This document shows, piece by piece, positions 24,483 to 33,006 of a stretch of 64,000 bases of DNA (its first letter is position 1; the number at the start of each line of letters is the position of its first letter). A program made the position numbers and the translations under genes. The stretch spans positions 186,001-250,000 of the forward strand of contig CAVXJC010000008.1 in NCBI GenBank assembly GCA_963762075.1, read 5' to 3'. A model generated the notes under the pieces. That model saw nothing but the letters and a program-made list of their open reading frames with translations. It did no database searches and had not been told where the DNA came from. The DNA comes from JAOUEA01 sp963762075. GTDB taxonomy: Bacteria; Actinomycetota; UBA4738; HRBIN12.

Positions 24483-26438
24483 ACCACGGCCGCGCCCCCC
24501 GCCCTCCGGTCGACCCGCGATCCTCGGAACGCGGATCTTCGTCGGCCGGCCGGCGACCTCGTCTGGCTGGGCGTGCTCGCAGCCGTGCTGGTCGTGGTCT
24601 TCGCGTGGCCGGGTCTCCTGTACGGGTGGAGGTTCGCGCCGGGCCCCGACGCCACCGTCTACCTGTGGTGGACACGCGTGGGCATCGCCGATGGAATCTC
24701 ACGAGTGGGCTCTCGCCCGGGCGCGCCCGCGCTCATCGCGGTCGTCGCAGGCACCCTGCGATCGGGCCTGATCCCGGCCCTCGCAGGACTCCAGCAAGCG
24801 CTCGGGGTCTCGATCGGACTCGCAGCCGTCGCCCTGGTGCATCGCCGCGCACGCGGTCACCGGCTCGGCTGGGGGCTCGCCGGCCTCATGGGTGGGATCT
24901 TCGCGGTGCATCTCGCGGCCGGATACGTCTCGAACCTCGCGTTCGCGGTGACGTTCCTCGCCGCCGCCGCCGCGTTGGCACGCCGGAGTCGTCGCGGGGT
25001 GATGGCGGCTGCCTTCCTCCTCGGGGGCGGTGGACTCGCGCACCCGCAGTTCTTCCTCGCGGGAGCGGCGATCCTCGTCACGGCAGCGGCAGTCTCGTGG
25101 ATGCTGGAGCCCGAGCACGGGTGGCGAAGCGACGCGGGACGGGTGCTGGCAGCGCTCGCGGGAAGCGGCCTGGTCATCGGCGCCGGACTGCTTTCGATGC
25201 TCGTCGGTCCGGCGCCGCTATGGGTCGACACGTCGAAGGACGGCTTCCTGCGTCGGGTGGGGCTCGGCGACGTGCTCGTGGAGAACTACGAGGTGCGGTT
25301 CCGCGAAGGCTTGCGGCGGTTCGCGCCGTGGGCAACGCTGCCACTGGCCGCGATCGGCACCCTGCAGGTACACAGCTTCACCCGGCGGTTCCTGGTCGCG
25401 TGGGCGGTGTTCACGGTGATCGGAGTGATGGCCGGCTTCGCTACCGGCTGGTTCCCGCCCGAACGAGTGCTCGCGTTCGGCTTCGCGCTGCCGATCCTCG
25501 CGGCCGCGGCGGTCACCTGGATGTGGGAACGAGCTCATCGACGGCGCTGGCTCTCCGTGGCGGTCACCACGGTGCTCCTTGTGCTTCTGGCGTTCCCAGC
25601 GCTGAACACCCAGAGGCACCAGACGCCGTTCATCTCGCCTGCAGACCTCGCGGTCACGACCCTCGCGGGGCGCATCGCCGACACCCTCGCGGCGAACACG
25701 CCGCTCGTGTTCGTCGTGGATGACGTCGACGGCACCGCGACCTTCCTGGCGACGAACGTCGCGAACATCGCGCGTGCGGCCGTGCCTGCTGAACGAGCCG
25801 ACGACGTGTACGTGTTCGTCGGAACGCTCGACGATCTCTTCGCGGGGCGGCCCACCGAACGCGGTGAACCTGAGTACGACGCACTCTCACGCGTCACGCT
25901 CACCGATCTTCCTGAAGGCGAGCGCGCGATCTTCTTCGTCCCCGGATGGAACGAGGGCCCTTCATCGTCGACCGATGAACGGATGATGCTCTGGGTCGAC
26001 GCCCAGGACCCAGTGGGTCCGGCGGAGGTCCTTTCCACGGTGCCCGGCCCGCGGCCGCTCCCTCCGGGCGGCGACGAGCTGATCCCGGCCAGCCCGGTTG
26101 CGATCGCGCTCACCGCGCTCGCGGTGCTGGCGCTCCTGTGGTTGGCCGGCTCGGGCTGGTCGTGGTGGGCCTTCGACGACCGCGTGGCGGCGGCGGGGGC
26201 CGCACCGGCCTTCGGGGTGGCGGCCATGACGATCGCGGGGCTCCTCGCGGAGCGTGTGGGAGTGGAACTCGCCGGTTGGGGGGGTCCGGCCCTCGCCTCA
26301 GCGTTGGCCTTCGCCGGGGGCCACGTCGTGCGTATCGTGCAGCGGAAGTCGCTCGATGAGCCGGTGTCGGAGATCGACGAGACACCAGATGGCCAGCGTG
26401 AGCAGGGCGGGGGTCACGACCCAGTGCCCGATCGCTAG
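24483..26438 (+). CDS. Large polytopic membrane protein (GT-C-like, unassigned)
   Basis: About 650 residues with at least ten hydrophobic helices, plus a soluble domain near residues 405-520 (ADTLAANTPLVFVVDDVDGT, DDVYVFVGTLDDLFAGRP). The early loop GPDATVYLWWTRVGIADGIS resembles the first loop of GT-C membrane glycosyltransferases, but no clear catalytic motif is seen, so this is a suggestion only. Coordinates begin at the first in-frame codon after the lipoprotein stop. A normal GTGA-coupled GTG at 24478 exists one frame away, so a 1-base indel near 24480-24560 may hide the true start. The 3' end overlaps the convergent mannosyltransferase by 141 bases. Confidence 0.5.
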   Translation, partial: TTAAPPALRSTRDPRNADLRRPAGDLVWLGVLAAVLVVVFAWPGLLYGWRFAPGPDATVYLWWTRVGIADGISRVGSRPGAPALIAVVAGTLRSGLIPALAGLQQALGVSIGLAAVALVHRRARGHRLGWGLAGLMGGIFAVHLAAGYVSNLAFAVTFLAAAAALARRSRRGVMAAAFLLGGGGLAHPQFFLAGAAILVTAAAVSWMLEPEHGWRSDAGRVLAALAGSGLVIGAGLLSMLVGPAPLWVDTSKDGFLRRVGLGDVLVENYEVRFREGLRRFAPWATLPLAAIGTLQVHSFTRRFLVAWAVFTVIGVMAGFATGWFPPERVLAFGFALPILAAAAVTWMWERAHRRRWLSVAVTTVLLVLLAFPALNTQRHQTPFISPADLAVTTLAGRIADTLAANTPLVFVVDDVDGTATFLATNVANIARAAVPAERADDVYVFVGTLDDLFAGRPTERGEPEYDALSRVTLTDLPEGERAIFFVPGWNEGPSSSTDERMMLWVDAQDPVGPAEVLSTVPGPRPLPPGGDELIPASPVAIALTALAVLALLWLAGSGWSWWAFDDRVAAAGAAPAFGVAAMTIAGLLAERVGVELAGWGGPALASALAFAGGHVVRIVQRKSLDEPVSEIDETPDGQREQGGGHDPVPDR

Positions 26439-27833
26439 GTTCACGTTGAACGCGCCGGGGTAGCGCAGCGGCTCGGTCGTCCACTGGACCATGGCCAGCG
26501 CGATGCCGGCAGCGATCAACGTGGCCCGAGACAGGCGCGGAAGAAGCCACGCAAGCGGCAGCCCCCATGCCGCATACCAAGGAAGCAGCACCGGCCCGAG
26601 CAACATGAGCATCACGAGCGACCAGGCGATAGCGGCGCACACCGTCTCCACCGGCTCCCGGGCAGCGGCACGCCGGGCGAGGTCGCGCGCCAGCCGGATG
26701 ACGACGGTCAGCAACACCGCCGCAAAGCCCACGCGGGCGAGCCACCCCAGCGTTCCGAAGCTGAGCCAGCCGAACACCTTGGCCACCAGACCCGACGGGG
26801 CCAGCCACCCCTGATGACCCGCCACCTCGAGCATGCCGAGCGTGGGGTCGTCGGTTTGCAGGTACGGCAGCGCGAAGGCGATGCCAAGCACCACGGCGAG
26901 ACCGGCATGGGCAACGAGGACCCTGACCCGACGAGTTCGTTCGGTTCGCGCCACGGCCCACACGATGGCCAGCACGAGCGGCAGGGCCACCGGAACCTTG
27001 ATGAGCGCACCGACGGCGAGCACGGCGACGGCCACAAGGGTCCGCTCGTACACGAGCAGGGATGCCCCCACCGCGATCGCGAGAGCGACGAGCAGGTCGT
27101 TGTGCCCGCTCGCGACCCCGAGGAAGAGCACTGCTGGGTTCAGCCCGAACGCAGCCACCGCGAAGGCGGCGCGATCTGGCTGGAGCCGTCGAGCGGTTGC
27201 CGCGATCGTGGCAACCGTCGCGATGCCCGCGAGCCCCGCCAGCCACCGGTAGGCATCGACCTGTCCCGCAGGGGTGTCGGCCACCCGCGCGACGACGCCG
27301 GAGACCGTCGTGAACGCCGGGCCATAGACGGCAGGCGTATCGACCCATTTCGGACCGACCAGCGGCCAGAGATCGTCGCTGCCGAATTCCACAGGCGTGT
27401 GCACATACGGGTTCTCCTCGTAGACGGCGACGATGCGCCCGTAGAACGCATAGGAGTAGACGTCACGCGAGAACAACAACGGCAGCATCGTCACGACGAC
27501 GATGTGCGCGAGCACGGCGAACACGATGATCGTCCGCAGGCTCACGACGCCTCGCCAGGACGCTCGGAGCAAGACCAGGAACCCTGCAACCGCCAAGCCC
27601 ATCGACGCCACACCGGCGGCGATCAGCCAGGGGCCGGCGAGACGGTCGAGCCCGATCGCGGTCGCGAGCGCCGTGAGCGGACCGATCGGCTCCGCGCCGA
27701 CGGGTAGGACCGGTTGGAACGGTGAATCGGGGGTCGCGGCGAACAGGGCGCACACGAGAACCCCACCGATCGAGAGCCCGACGGAGAGACCAGCGGCACG
27801 AACGCCGGACGGGGCTTCACCCAAGCGCTGCAC
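26298..27833 (-). CDS. MptA/MptB-like polyprenol-phosphate-mannose alpha-mannosyltransferase (GT-C)
   Basis: A 511-residue GT-C fold membrane enzyme. The segment FSRDVYSYAFYGRIVAVYEE then NPYVHTPVEFGSDD, followed by WVDTPAVYGPAFT, is the diagnostic first extracytoplasmic loop of MptA/MptB alpha-1,6-mannosyltransferases of lipomannan and related envelope glycans. About twelve helices follow. The family uses polyprenyl-phosphate-mannose as donor outside the membrane. The last helix (WVVTPALLTLAIWCLVDLR) lies in the region that overlaps the convergent gene, so this end is probably real. The GTG start at 27833 overlaps the acyltransferase stop by 17 bases. Confidence 0.82.
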   Translation of the reverse strand: MQRLGEAPSGVRAAGLSVGLSIGGVLVCALFAATPDSPFQPVLPVGAEPIGPLTALATAIGLDRLAGPWLIAAGVASMGLAVAGFLVLLRASWRGVVSLRTIIVFAVLAHIVVVTMLPLLFSRDVYSYAFYGRIVAVYEENPYVHTPVEFGSDDLWPLVGPKWVDTPAVYGPAFTTVSGVVARVADTPAGQVDAYRWLAGLAGIATVATIAATARRLQPDRAAFAVAAFGLNPAVLFLGVASGHNDLLVALAIAVGASLLVYERTLVAVAVLAVGALIKVPVALPLVLAIVWAVARTERTRRVRVLVAHAGLAVVLGIAFALPYLQTDDPTLGMLEVAGHQGWLAPSGLVAKVFGWLSFGTLGWLARVGFAAVLLTVVIRLARDLARRAAAREPVETVCAAIAWSLVMLMLLGPVLLPWYAAWGLPLAWLLPRLSRATLIAAGIALAMVQWTTEPLRYPGAFNVNLAIGHWVVTPALLTLAIWCLVDLRHRLIERLPLHDTHDVAPGEGQR

Positions 27834-29067
27834 GGCGCCGAACGTACCATCGCGCGCGGTGAGGTCTCGGGCGCTCGAACCTCCCGAAGATCGTGACGAG
27901 CCCGAGCAGGATCGCGCCAGGCACGCTGACCCACACGATGCGCTCGATCCACCACACAGCCGTGCTATCGGTCTGCTGCCCCAGCCCGAGCGGCCACAGC
28001 AACAGGATCGCGAGCAGGTAGGCGGTCATGTGCCACAGGAACACGGTCATGATCACGCCGTTCACGGCGATCGTCGCCACCCAGGCTCGCGGGCGTTGCA
28101 CCCATCGGGTGAGCCGAGGGCGCAGCAGCATGACCGCCCCGATCGACCAGATGCCTCCCAACAGGAAACAGAGCGTCGGCGGATATGCGTTCGACACGAG
28201 CTCGACGTCGGTGCCGAGCAAGCTCTTCGGGTAGGCCCCGATGCCGGGGAACCAGTCGAACCGCACGTCCCCCGCGAGTTCGAACAGCGGTGGGTTCGTG
28301 AGCAGCATCAGACCGCCGAGTCCAGCGGCCACCATCGCCACGAACGCGCGCCTGGGCCATCGAAGCATCGAACCGTCGCCGTACGCGTGTCCGAGCTGAT
28401 GCGGAAATAGCAGCACGAAGGCCACGTTGGCCCACCGAGCGAGCGGCACGCCACCGATGAACCCGATCGCGTCGGCAGCGACCGCCCCCGTGACCAGCGC
28501 AACGGGCACCTTCAACCCGAACCGACGATGGAGCCAGATCGTGGCGGGCGCGACAGCCACCACCACGAGGTACACGGCGAGGAACCAAAGTGGCCCGAAC
28601 GGCACCGTGGCGCCGGGGGGCATCATCCCCCGCAGCAAGGTGACGTCTCCCCACAGTCGCGGCCCCGTCGGCTCGCCGATCTCCAGCGCGTGCATCCCGA
28701 GCATCACGACGGCCCAGACTCCGAGGAACACCAGCGAGGGTCGCGCCAGCCGATCGAGCCGGCTTCTGATGAATGCTCCGGTGCTCTCGCCGCGCTCCCG
28801 GTAGGCGGTGTACGCGACGTAGTTCGAGAACCCTCCCACGAAGAAGAAGATCGGCATTACCTGCAGGAACCACGTCGCGAGCCAGAGGAACGAAGTGACC
28901 CCGACCGCGCTCGTGGTGCGGATCACGCCGTTCCGCCACGAGATGAGGCCGATCAGCCAGTGGCCGACGACCACAGCGACGATGCTCGCCGCACGGAGAA
29001 GATCGACGACTCGGTCACGCGAAGCAGGGGTTCTCGCGGCGAGCGCTTCGATCCGGAACGTCCCCAC
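27817..29067 (-). CDS. Acyltransferase family 3 membrane protein (OafA-like)
   Basis: A 416-residue protein of the acyltransferase 3 family, which O-acylates exported glycans. It starts DRVVDLLRAASIVAVVVGHW with the conserved R and H, has VMPIFFFVGGFSNY, GPLWFLAVYLVVVAVAP, and a chain of about ten helices. The start is set at GTG 29067, since ATG 29115 would overlap the divergent gene and add a segment without conservation. Coupling to the mannosyltransferase gene suggests that the two act on the same surface polymer, which is inference. Confidence 0.85.
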   Translation of the reverse strand: MGTFRIEALAARTPASRDRVVDLLRAASIVAVVVGHWLIGLISWRNGVIRTTSAVGVTSFLWLATWFLQVMPIFFFVGGFSNYVAYTAYRERGESTGAFIRSRLDRLARPSLVFLGVWAVVMLGMHALEIGEPTGPRLWGDVTLLRGMMPPGATVPFGPLWFLAVYLVVVAVAPATIWLHRRFGLKVPVALVTGAVAADAIGFIGGVPLARWANVAFVLLFPHQLGHAYGDGSMLRWPRRAFVAMVAAGLGGLMLLTNPPLFELAGDVRFDWFPGIGAYPKSLLGTDVELVSNAYPPTLCFLLGGIWSIGAVMLLRPRLTRWVQRPRAWVATIAVNGVIMTVFLWHMTAYLLAILLLWPLGLGQQTDSTAVWWIERIVWVSVPGAILLGLVTIFGRFERPRPHRARWYVRRRAALG

Positions 29068-29092
29068 GGCTCGATACTGCGATACTCGGAGG

Positions 29093-29476
29093 GTGAGTTC
29101 GAGCAGCGACCCCACCCTATCGGGCCCGTGGCCCGAACCCGACGAGATCGAGCCGCGGGAGCGCCCCGGATCGCTCGTCGAGCGCGGGGGCGACGGGTCG
29201 AACGGAGCCGGCGGGTCGAAGGGCGTGGCGATCGTCGTTGCGGGGCTGAACCTCGGCCTGCTCCTCGCGCTGCCGGCGCTGATCGTGCTCGGCGTCTACA
29301 CGTTCATCACCGTCTACGCGATCGTGAAGGCATTCGGCGGCGGGGCCGATACAGCCGACCCCGCCACGGTGTTGATCGGCGTCGTCGGCCTCGTCACGCT
29401 GTTCACCACCTTGCTCGGCGTGGGTGTGTGGGCGATCGGGCGCACGGCCGACCCGAAGAAGCGTCGCTTCCGCTGA
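29093..29476 (+). CDS. Small membrane protein with two helices
   Basis: A 127-residue protein of unknown family. The N-terminal 45 residues are polar and proline/glutamate-rich (PWPEPDEIEPRERPG). Helix one is GVAIVVAGLNLGLLLALPAL running into VLGVYTFITVYAIV, and helix two is around TVLIGVVGLVTLFTTLLGVG. The C-terminus is basic (RTADPKKRRFR). The GTG start at 29093 lies 25 bases from the divergent acyltransferase start, so the promoters must overlap. It precedes the GT4-GH130 gene by 34 bases and may be co-transcribed with it. Confidence 0.55.
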   Translation: MSSSSDPTLSGPWPEPDEIEPRERPGSLVERGGDGSNGAGGSKGVAIVVAGLNLGLLLALPALIVLGVYTFITVYAIVKAFGGGADTADPATVLIGVVGLVTLFTTLLGVGVWAIGRTADPKKRRFR

Positions 29477-29510
29477 GGGGGCTCGCGAAGCGCCCTTGTA
29501 TCGTGGGGCG

Positions 29511-31910
29511 ATGCGCATCGCGTTCGTCTCCACCTGGCCTTCGCGGCGCTGTGGCATCGCCACCTTCACGAGCGACCTGATCCGAGCGGTCCACACGGGC
29601 GACGAAGCGGTCGTGTGCGAGGTCGCGGCGATCGACGAGCGAAACTCGGTGAGGGCTTACGGTCCGGAGGTCCGCTGGCGCATCCGCCAAGGTTCGCCCG
29701 ATGGCTACGTGACCGCCGCGCGGGCGATCGGTGGATCCGATGCCGACGTCGTGTGCGTGCAACACGAGTTCGGCCTGTACGGCCTCTGGAAGGACGAGGA
29801 TTGGGAGGGAGACACCTGGATCGAGGGCACCTACATCGATCACCTCACACCCTTCCTGCAGGAAGTCGGCAAGCCCGTCGTCGTGACGATGCACACCGTG
29901 CTCCCCGAACCCACCCCTGCGATGCGGGACGCGGTCCGCAACATCGCCGCCAACGCCGACCAATTGATCGTGATGGCCGAGTCGGCGGTCGACATCCTTC
30001 GCGACGTGTACGGAGTGACCACGCCGACGACCGTGATCCAGCATGGTATGCCCCACATCGAGCCTCGGGGGCGTCGGCAGCTCAAGGAGAAGCTCGGGCT
30101 CGCCGGCCGCCAGATAGTCGCCACGTTCGGCCTCGTCGGACCCGGCAAGGGTCTCGAGTACATGATCGAGGCGATGCCGTGGGTCGCCCAGCGTCACCCG
30201 GACGCGCTCTACCTGATCGCCGGTCAGACCCACCCTGAGCTGCTCCGCAACCGTGGCGAGGAATACCGCAACAAGCTCGTCGACATGATCGAGAGCCTCG
30301 ACCTCGATGACAACGTCGCGTTCCTGAACCAGTACCTCCGCCAGAAGGAGATCATCGAGCTGCTGCTCGCGACCGACATCTACGTGACGCCTTACCTCGA
30401 CCCGAACCAGATCACGAGCGGGACGCTGAGCTACGCGCTCGGCGCCGGTAAGGCCGTCGTCTCGACCCCGTACCTGCACGCGAAGGAGGCGCTCGCCGAC
30501 GGACGAGGTCTGCTCGTCGATTTCCGCGATCCCGATGAGCTCTCGACCGCGATCAACTCCTTGCTCGACGACCCCGACCTCAAACGGAAGCTCGAACACG
30601 ACGCGTACGTGTACGCGAACGAGTTCACCTGGCCGAAGACGGGCACGCGTTTCGTCGAGGTGATGCGCGAGCTCATGGAGTCCGCGCCCGCCAAGCAACC
30701 AACCCGAGCACGTCCGGGCGAATGGATCGCCGTGCCCGTCGGCGCACGGCTCGCCGACAACCCCCTGATCACCCCCGACGACGTCGCTCCGTCGCAGCCA
30801 GGCATGGAGGTCATCTCCACGATCAACGCGGGGGCGGCCCGCGTCGGCGACGAGGTCGTGCTGCTGCTGCGCGTGGCCGAGCGTCCGAGGGCGACGGGCA
30901 CGCTTCCCGAGGGCGCGCGGCTGGTCGACCTGAGCGGTGACCGCCCCACGCTGGCGGACCTTCCCCCGGGCCTCTACCTCGACGACCTGATCGGCATGCC
31001 GTTCTTCGACACGTCGGCCGACCCGCCGCGCATCATGCTCGGCTATGTTCGTCGCGACGAGCCGGGCGTCGATCTCGAGGACCCCCGCACCATCCGCTTC
31101 CGTGACCTCACCGACGGACACCACGGCGACGATCTGACGATCGATTACCTCACGCATACATCGCATCTGCGTGTCGCGCGCAGCAACGATGGTGAGCGCT
31201 TCCATGTCGAGCCGGCGCCCGCCCTGCTGCCTGCGAGCGAACTCGAGGCCTACGGCGTCGAAGACCCTCGCGTCAGCGAGATCGACGGGGTCTTCCAGAT
31301 CACGTACGTCTCGGTCAGCCGGCTCGGCATCACGACGAGCAGGCTCTCGACGACAGACTTCCGCTCGTTCGAACGTGGAGGGATGATCTTCCTGCCCGAC
31401 ATGAAAGACGTGGTGTTCTTCCCCGAGCGGGTGAACGAGCGTTTCCTCGCGTTCACTCGACCGATGCCGGGGTCGTTCTCACGCGTGCTCGGCATCTGGC
31501 TGGCGGAGTCCCCCGATATGAAGAACTGGGGGGCACATCGCCCGGTCGCGATGCCGCGCCCGGGCATGTGGGACGAGGCTCGTATCGGCGCGAGCCTCAC
31601 GCCCTTCCGTGTCGACGGAGGGTGGCTCGAGGTCTATCACGGGGCCGATCGCACGAATCGCTACGGCATGGGCGCGATGTTGCTCGATGTTGATGACCCA
31701 ACGAAGGTGCTTGCCCGCTCAGCCCACCCGTTGCTCGCCGCCGAGATGGACTACGAACGCTCGGGGTTCCTGCACGACGTGGTCTTCCCGAGTGGCCACG
31801 TCACCCTCGATGACGGACGCATCCGCGTGTACTACGGCGCCGCCGACTCCTGCCTCGCCGCCGCCGACTTCTCGATCGCCGACATCCTCGCTCACCTCGA
31901 TCCGTGCTGA
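29511..31910 (+). CDS. Fusion of a GT4 glycosyltransferase with a GH130 mannoside phosphorylase domain
   Basis: A 799-residue, two-module protein. Residues 1 to about 385 are a GT-B glycosyltransferase of family 4 type: WPSRRCGIATFTSDLIRAVH, VCVQHEFGLYGLWKDED, FGLVGPGKGLEYMIEAM, and ITSGTLSYALGAGKAVVSTP. Residues from about 418 to the end are glycoside hydrolase family 130: AYGVEDPRVSEIDG with the catalytic aspartate near 585, KDVVFFPERVNERF, GIWLAESPDMKNW, ARIGASLTPF, GGWLEVYHGAD, YERSGFLHDVVFP and VYYGAADSC. GH130 enzymes phosphorolyse or hydrolyse beta-mannosides. One chain could thus both build and turn over a mannose glycan. ATG 29511 is the family start. The next gene overlaps by 7 bases. 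Confidence 0.85.
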   Translation: MRIAFVSTWPSRRCGIATFTSDLIRAVHTGDEAVVCEVAAIDERNSVRAYGPEVRWRIRQGSPDGYVTAARAIGGSDADVVCVQHEFGLYGLWKDEDWEGDTWIEGTYIDHLTPFLQEVGKPVVVTMHTVLPEPTPAMRDAVRNIAANADQLIVMAESAVDILRDVYGVTTPTTVIQHGMPHIEPRGRRQLKEKLGLAGRQIVATFGLVGPGKGLEYMIEAMPWVAQRHPDALYLIAGQTHPELLRNRGEEYRNKLVDMIESLDLDDNVAFLNQYLRQKEIIELLLATDIYVTPYLDPNQITSGTLSYALGAGKAVVSTPYLHAKEALADGRGLLVDFRDPDELSTAINSLLDDPDLKRKLEHDAYVYANEFTWPKTGTRFVEVMRELMESAPAKQPTRARPGEWIAVPVGARLADNPLITPDDVAPSQPGMEVISTINAGAARVGDEVVLLLRVAERPRATGTLPEGARLVDLSGDRPTLADLPPGLYLDDLIGMPFFDTSADPPRIMLGYVRRDEPGVDLEDPRTIRFRDLTDGHHGDDLTIDYLTHTSHLRVARSNDGERFHVEPAPALLPASELEAYGVEDPRVSEIDGVFQITYVSVSRLGITTSRLSTTDFRSFERGGMIFLPDMKDVVFFPERVNERFLAFTRPMPGSFSRVLGIWLAESPDMKNWGAHRPVAMPRPGMWDEARIGASLTPFRVDGGWLEVYHGADRTNRYGMGAMLLDVDDPTKVLARSAHPLLAAEMDYERSGFLHDVVFPSGHVTLDDGRIRVYYGAADSCLAAADFSIADILAHLDPC

Positions 31911-32956
31911 GGCAGCTCGCGCGGCTCACGCGTCCCGTGCCTGCCGCCGGGCCTGCCGCTCTGGCGCTGGCCGTGTACAGCGACCCCGAGGGCGGCCTCG
32001 TCGTTGCAAAGGAATCGGGGTTCGAAGGTGTGGCGTGCGTCGACGACGCCGCGCGGGTGCTCGACGTGCTCTGCGGCGTCTGGGAGCGCACGCATCATCG
32101 TGAGATCGAGCGCTGGGCCCGTGGCCTCCTCGAGTTCGTGCTGTGGATGAAGGGTGACGACGGCCGCTGGTGGAACTTCATCTACGACTGGTCCGGAACC
32201 CGCAACGAGACCGGTCTCACGTCCTCGACGGGTGAGAACTTCTGGCATGCCCGAGCTCTGGGCGGAGTGAGCCGCGCATGGCTCACGTTCGGCGACGAGC
32301 GGGCCCTCGCGGCGACGCGACGCGGGCTCGAACACGCCGTCGCACGGCCGGCGCCGTCCGACGTCCGCGCGCTGCACCTGATCGTGGGGCTCCGACTCCT
32401 CGGCGAGGCTTCGTTCCCGGGGGTGAGGTCAGCGGCACGAGCGTGGGCAGACGAGATCGCGGCGAATCGCATCGGCGACGTGCTGATGAACAACCCGGAC
32501 GAGCGCGGCGAGCCGCACCTGTGGGCCCATGTGCAGGAAGGCGTGCTCGTCGATGCAGGCGGGGTATTCGACGATCCCGGCCTGATCGATACCGCCTGCG
32601 CGAGCGCACGCGCCCTTTGGAAACCGCTCGTGCAGGATGGATTCGACCGCCCCAGCGTTTCCCCGTACGACGCGGCATGCGCCGTCTACTCGCTCGAGCG
32701 CCTGGCGGGCGTCGACGCGGCCGAATGGGCAGAGCTCGCCGCTGCCGCACGAGCGTGGTTCGATCGGACCGACGCCTCGGGCCGCAGCGTGTACGACAGA
32801 CACACCGGCCGTGTCGCCGACGGCATCGACCGTGCACGAGTGAGCCACAACTCGGGAACGGAAGCCAATGTGGTTGCCGCAGAGGCACTCTTCGACGCTG
32901 CGGTCGCATCAGCTTCCGACGCCGTCGAGCTGCTTCCCGCTCCCTCGAATGGATGA
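31904..32956 (+). CDS. Alpha/alpha-toroid-like protein coupled to GT4-GH130
   Basis: A 350-residue, helix-rich protein. The motif FEGVACVDDAARVLDVLCGV followed by repeated helical pairs (ERWARGLLEFVLWMKGDDGR, GENFWHARALGGVSRAWLTF, EPHLWAHVQEGVLVDAGG) suggests an (alpha/alpha)6 barrel of glycoside-hydrolase/epimerase type. Acidic and aromatic residues line the likely cleft (WWNFIYDW). No family number can be assigned with confidence. The GTG start at 31904 overlaps the GT4-GH130 stop, so the two are translated together and the partner should act on the same mannoside. No signal peptide is seen. Confidence 0.65.
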   Translation: MLRQLARLTRPVPAAGPAALALAVYSDPEGGLVVAKESGFEGVACVDDAARVLDVLCGVWERTHHREIERWARGLLEFVLWMKGDDGRWWNFIYDWSGTRNETGLTSSTGENFWHARALGGVSRAWLTFGDERALAATRRGLEHAVARPAPSDVRALHLIVGLRLLGEASFPGVRSAARAWADEIAANRIGDVLMNNPDERGEPHLWAHVQEGVLVDAGGVFDDPGLIDTACASARALWKPLVQDGFDRPSVSPYDAACAVYSLERLAGVDAAEWAELAAAARAWFDRTDASGRSVYDRHTGRVADGIDRARVSHNSGTEANVVAAEALFDAAVASASDAVELLPAPSNG

Positions 32957-33006
32957 TACGTACGTAGCACTCAAGAACTAGATACGCAGCTGCCGATTGA
33001 GCGGCC

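Noticed and set aside
29403..31205. Long minus-strand open frame opposite the GT4-GH130 gene
   Set aside because: The plus strand holds an unmistakable GT4-GH130 protein; the antisense reading has shadow composition only.
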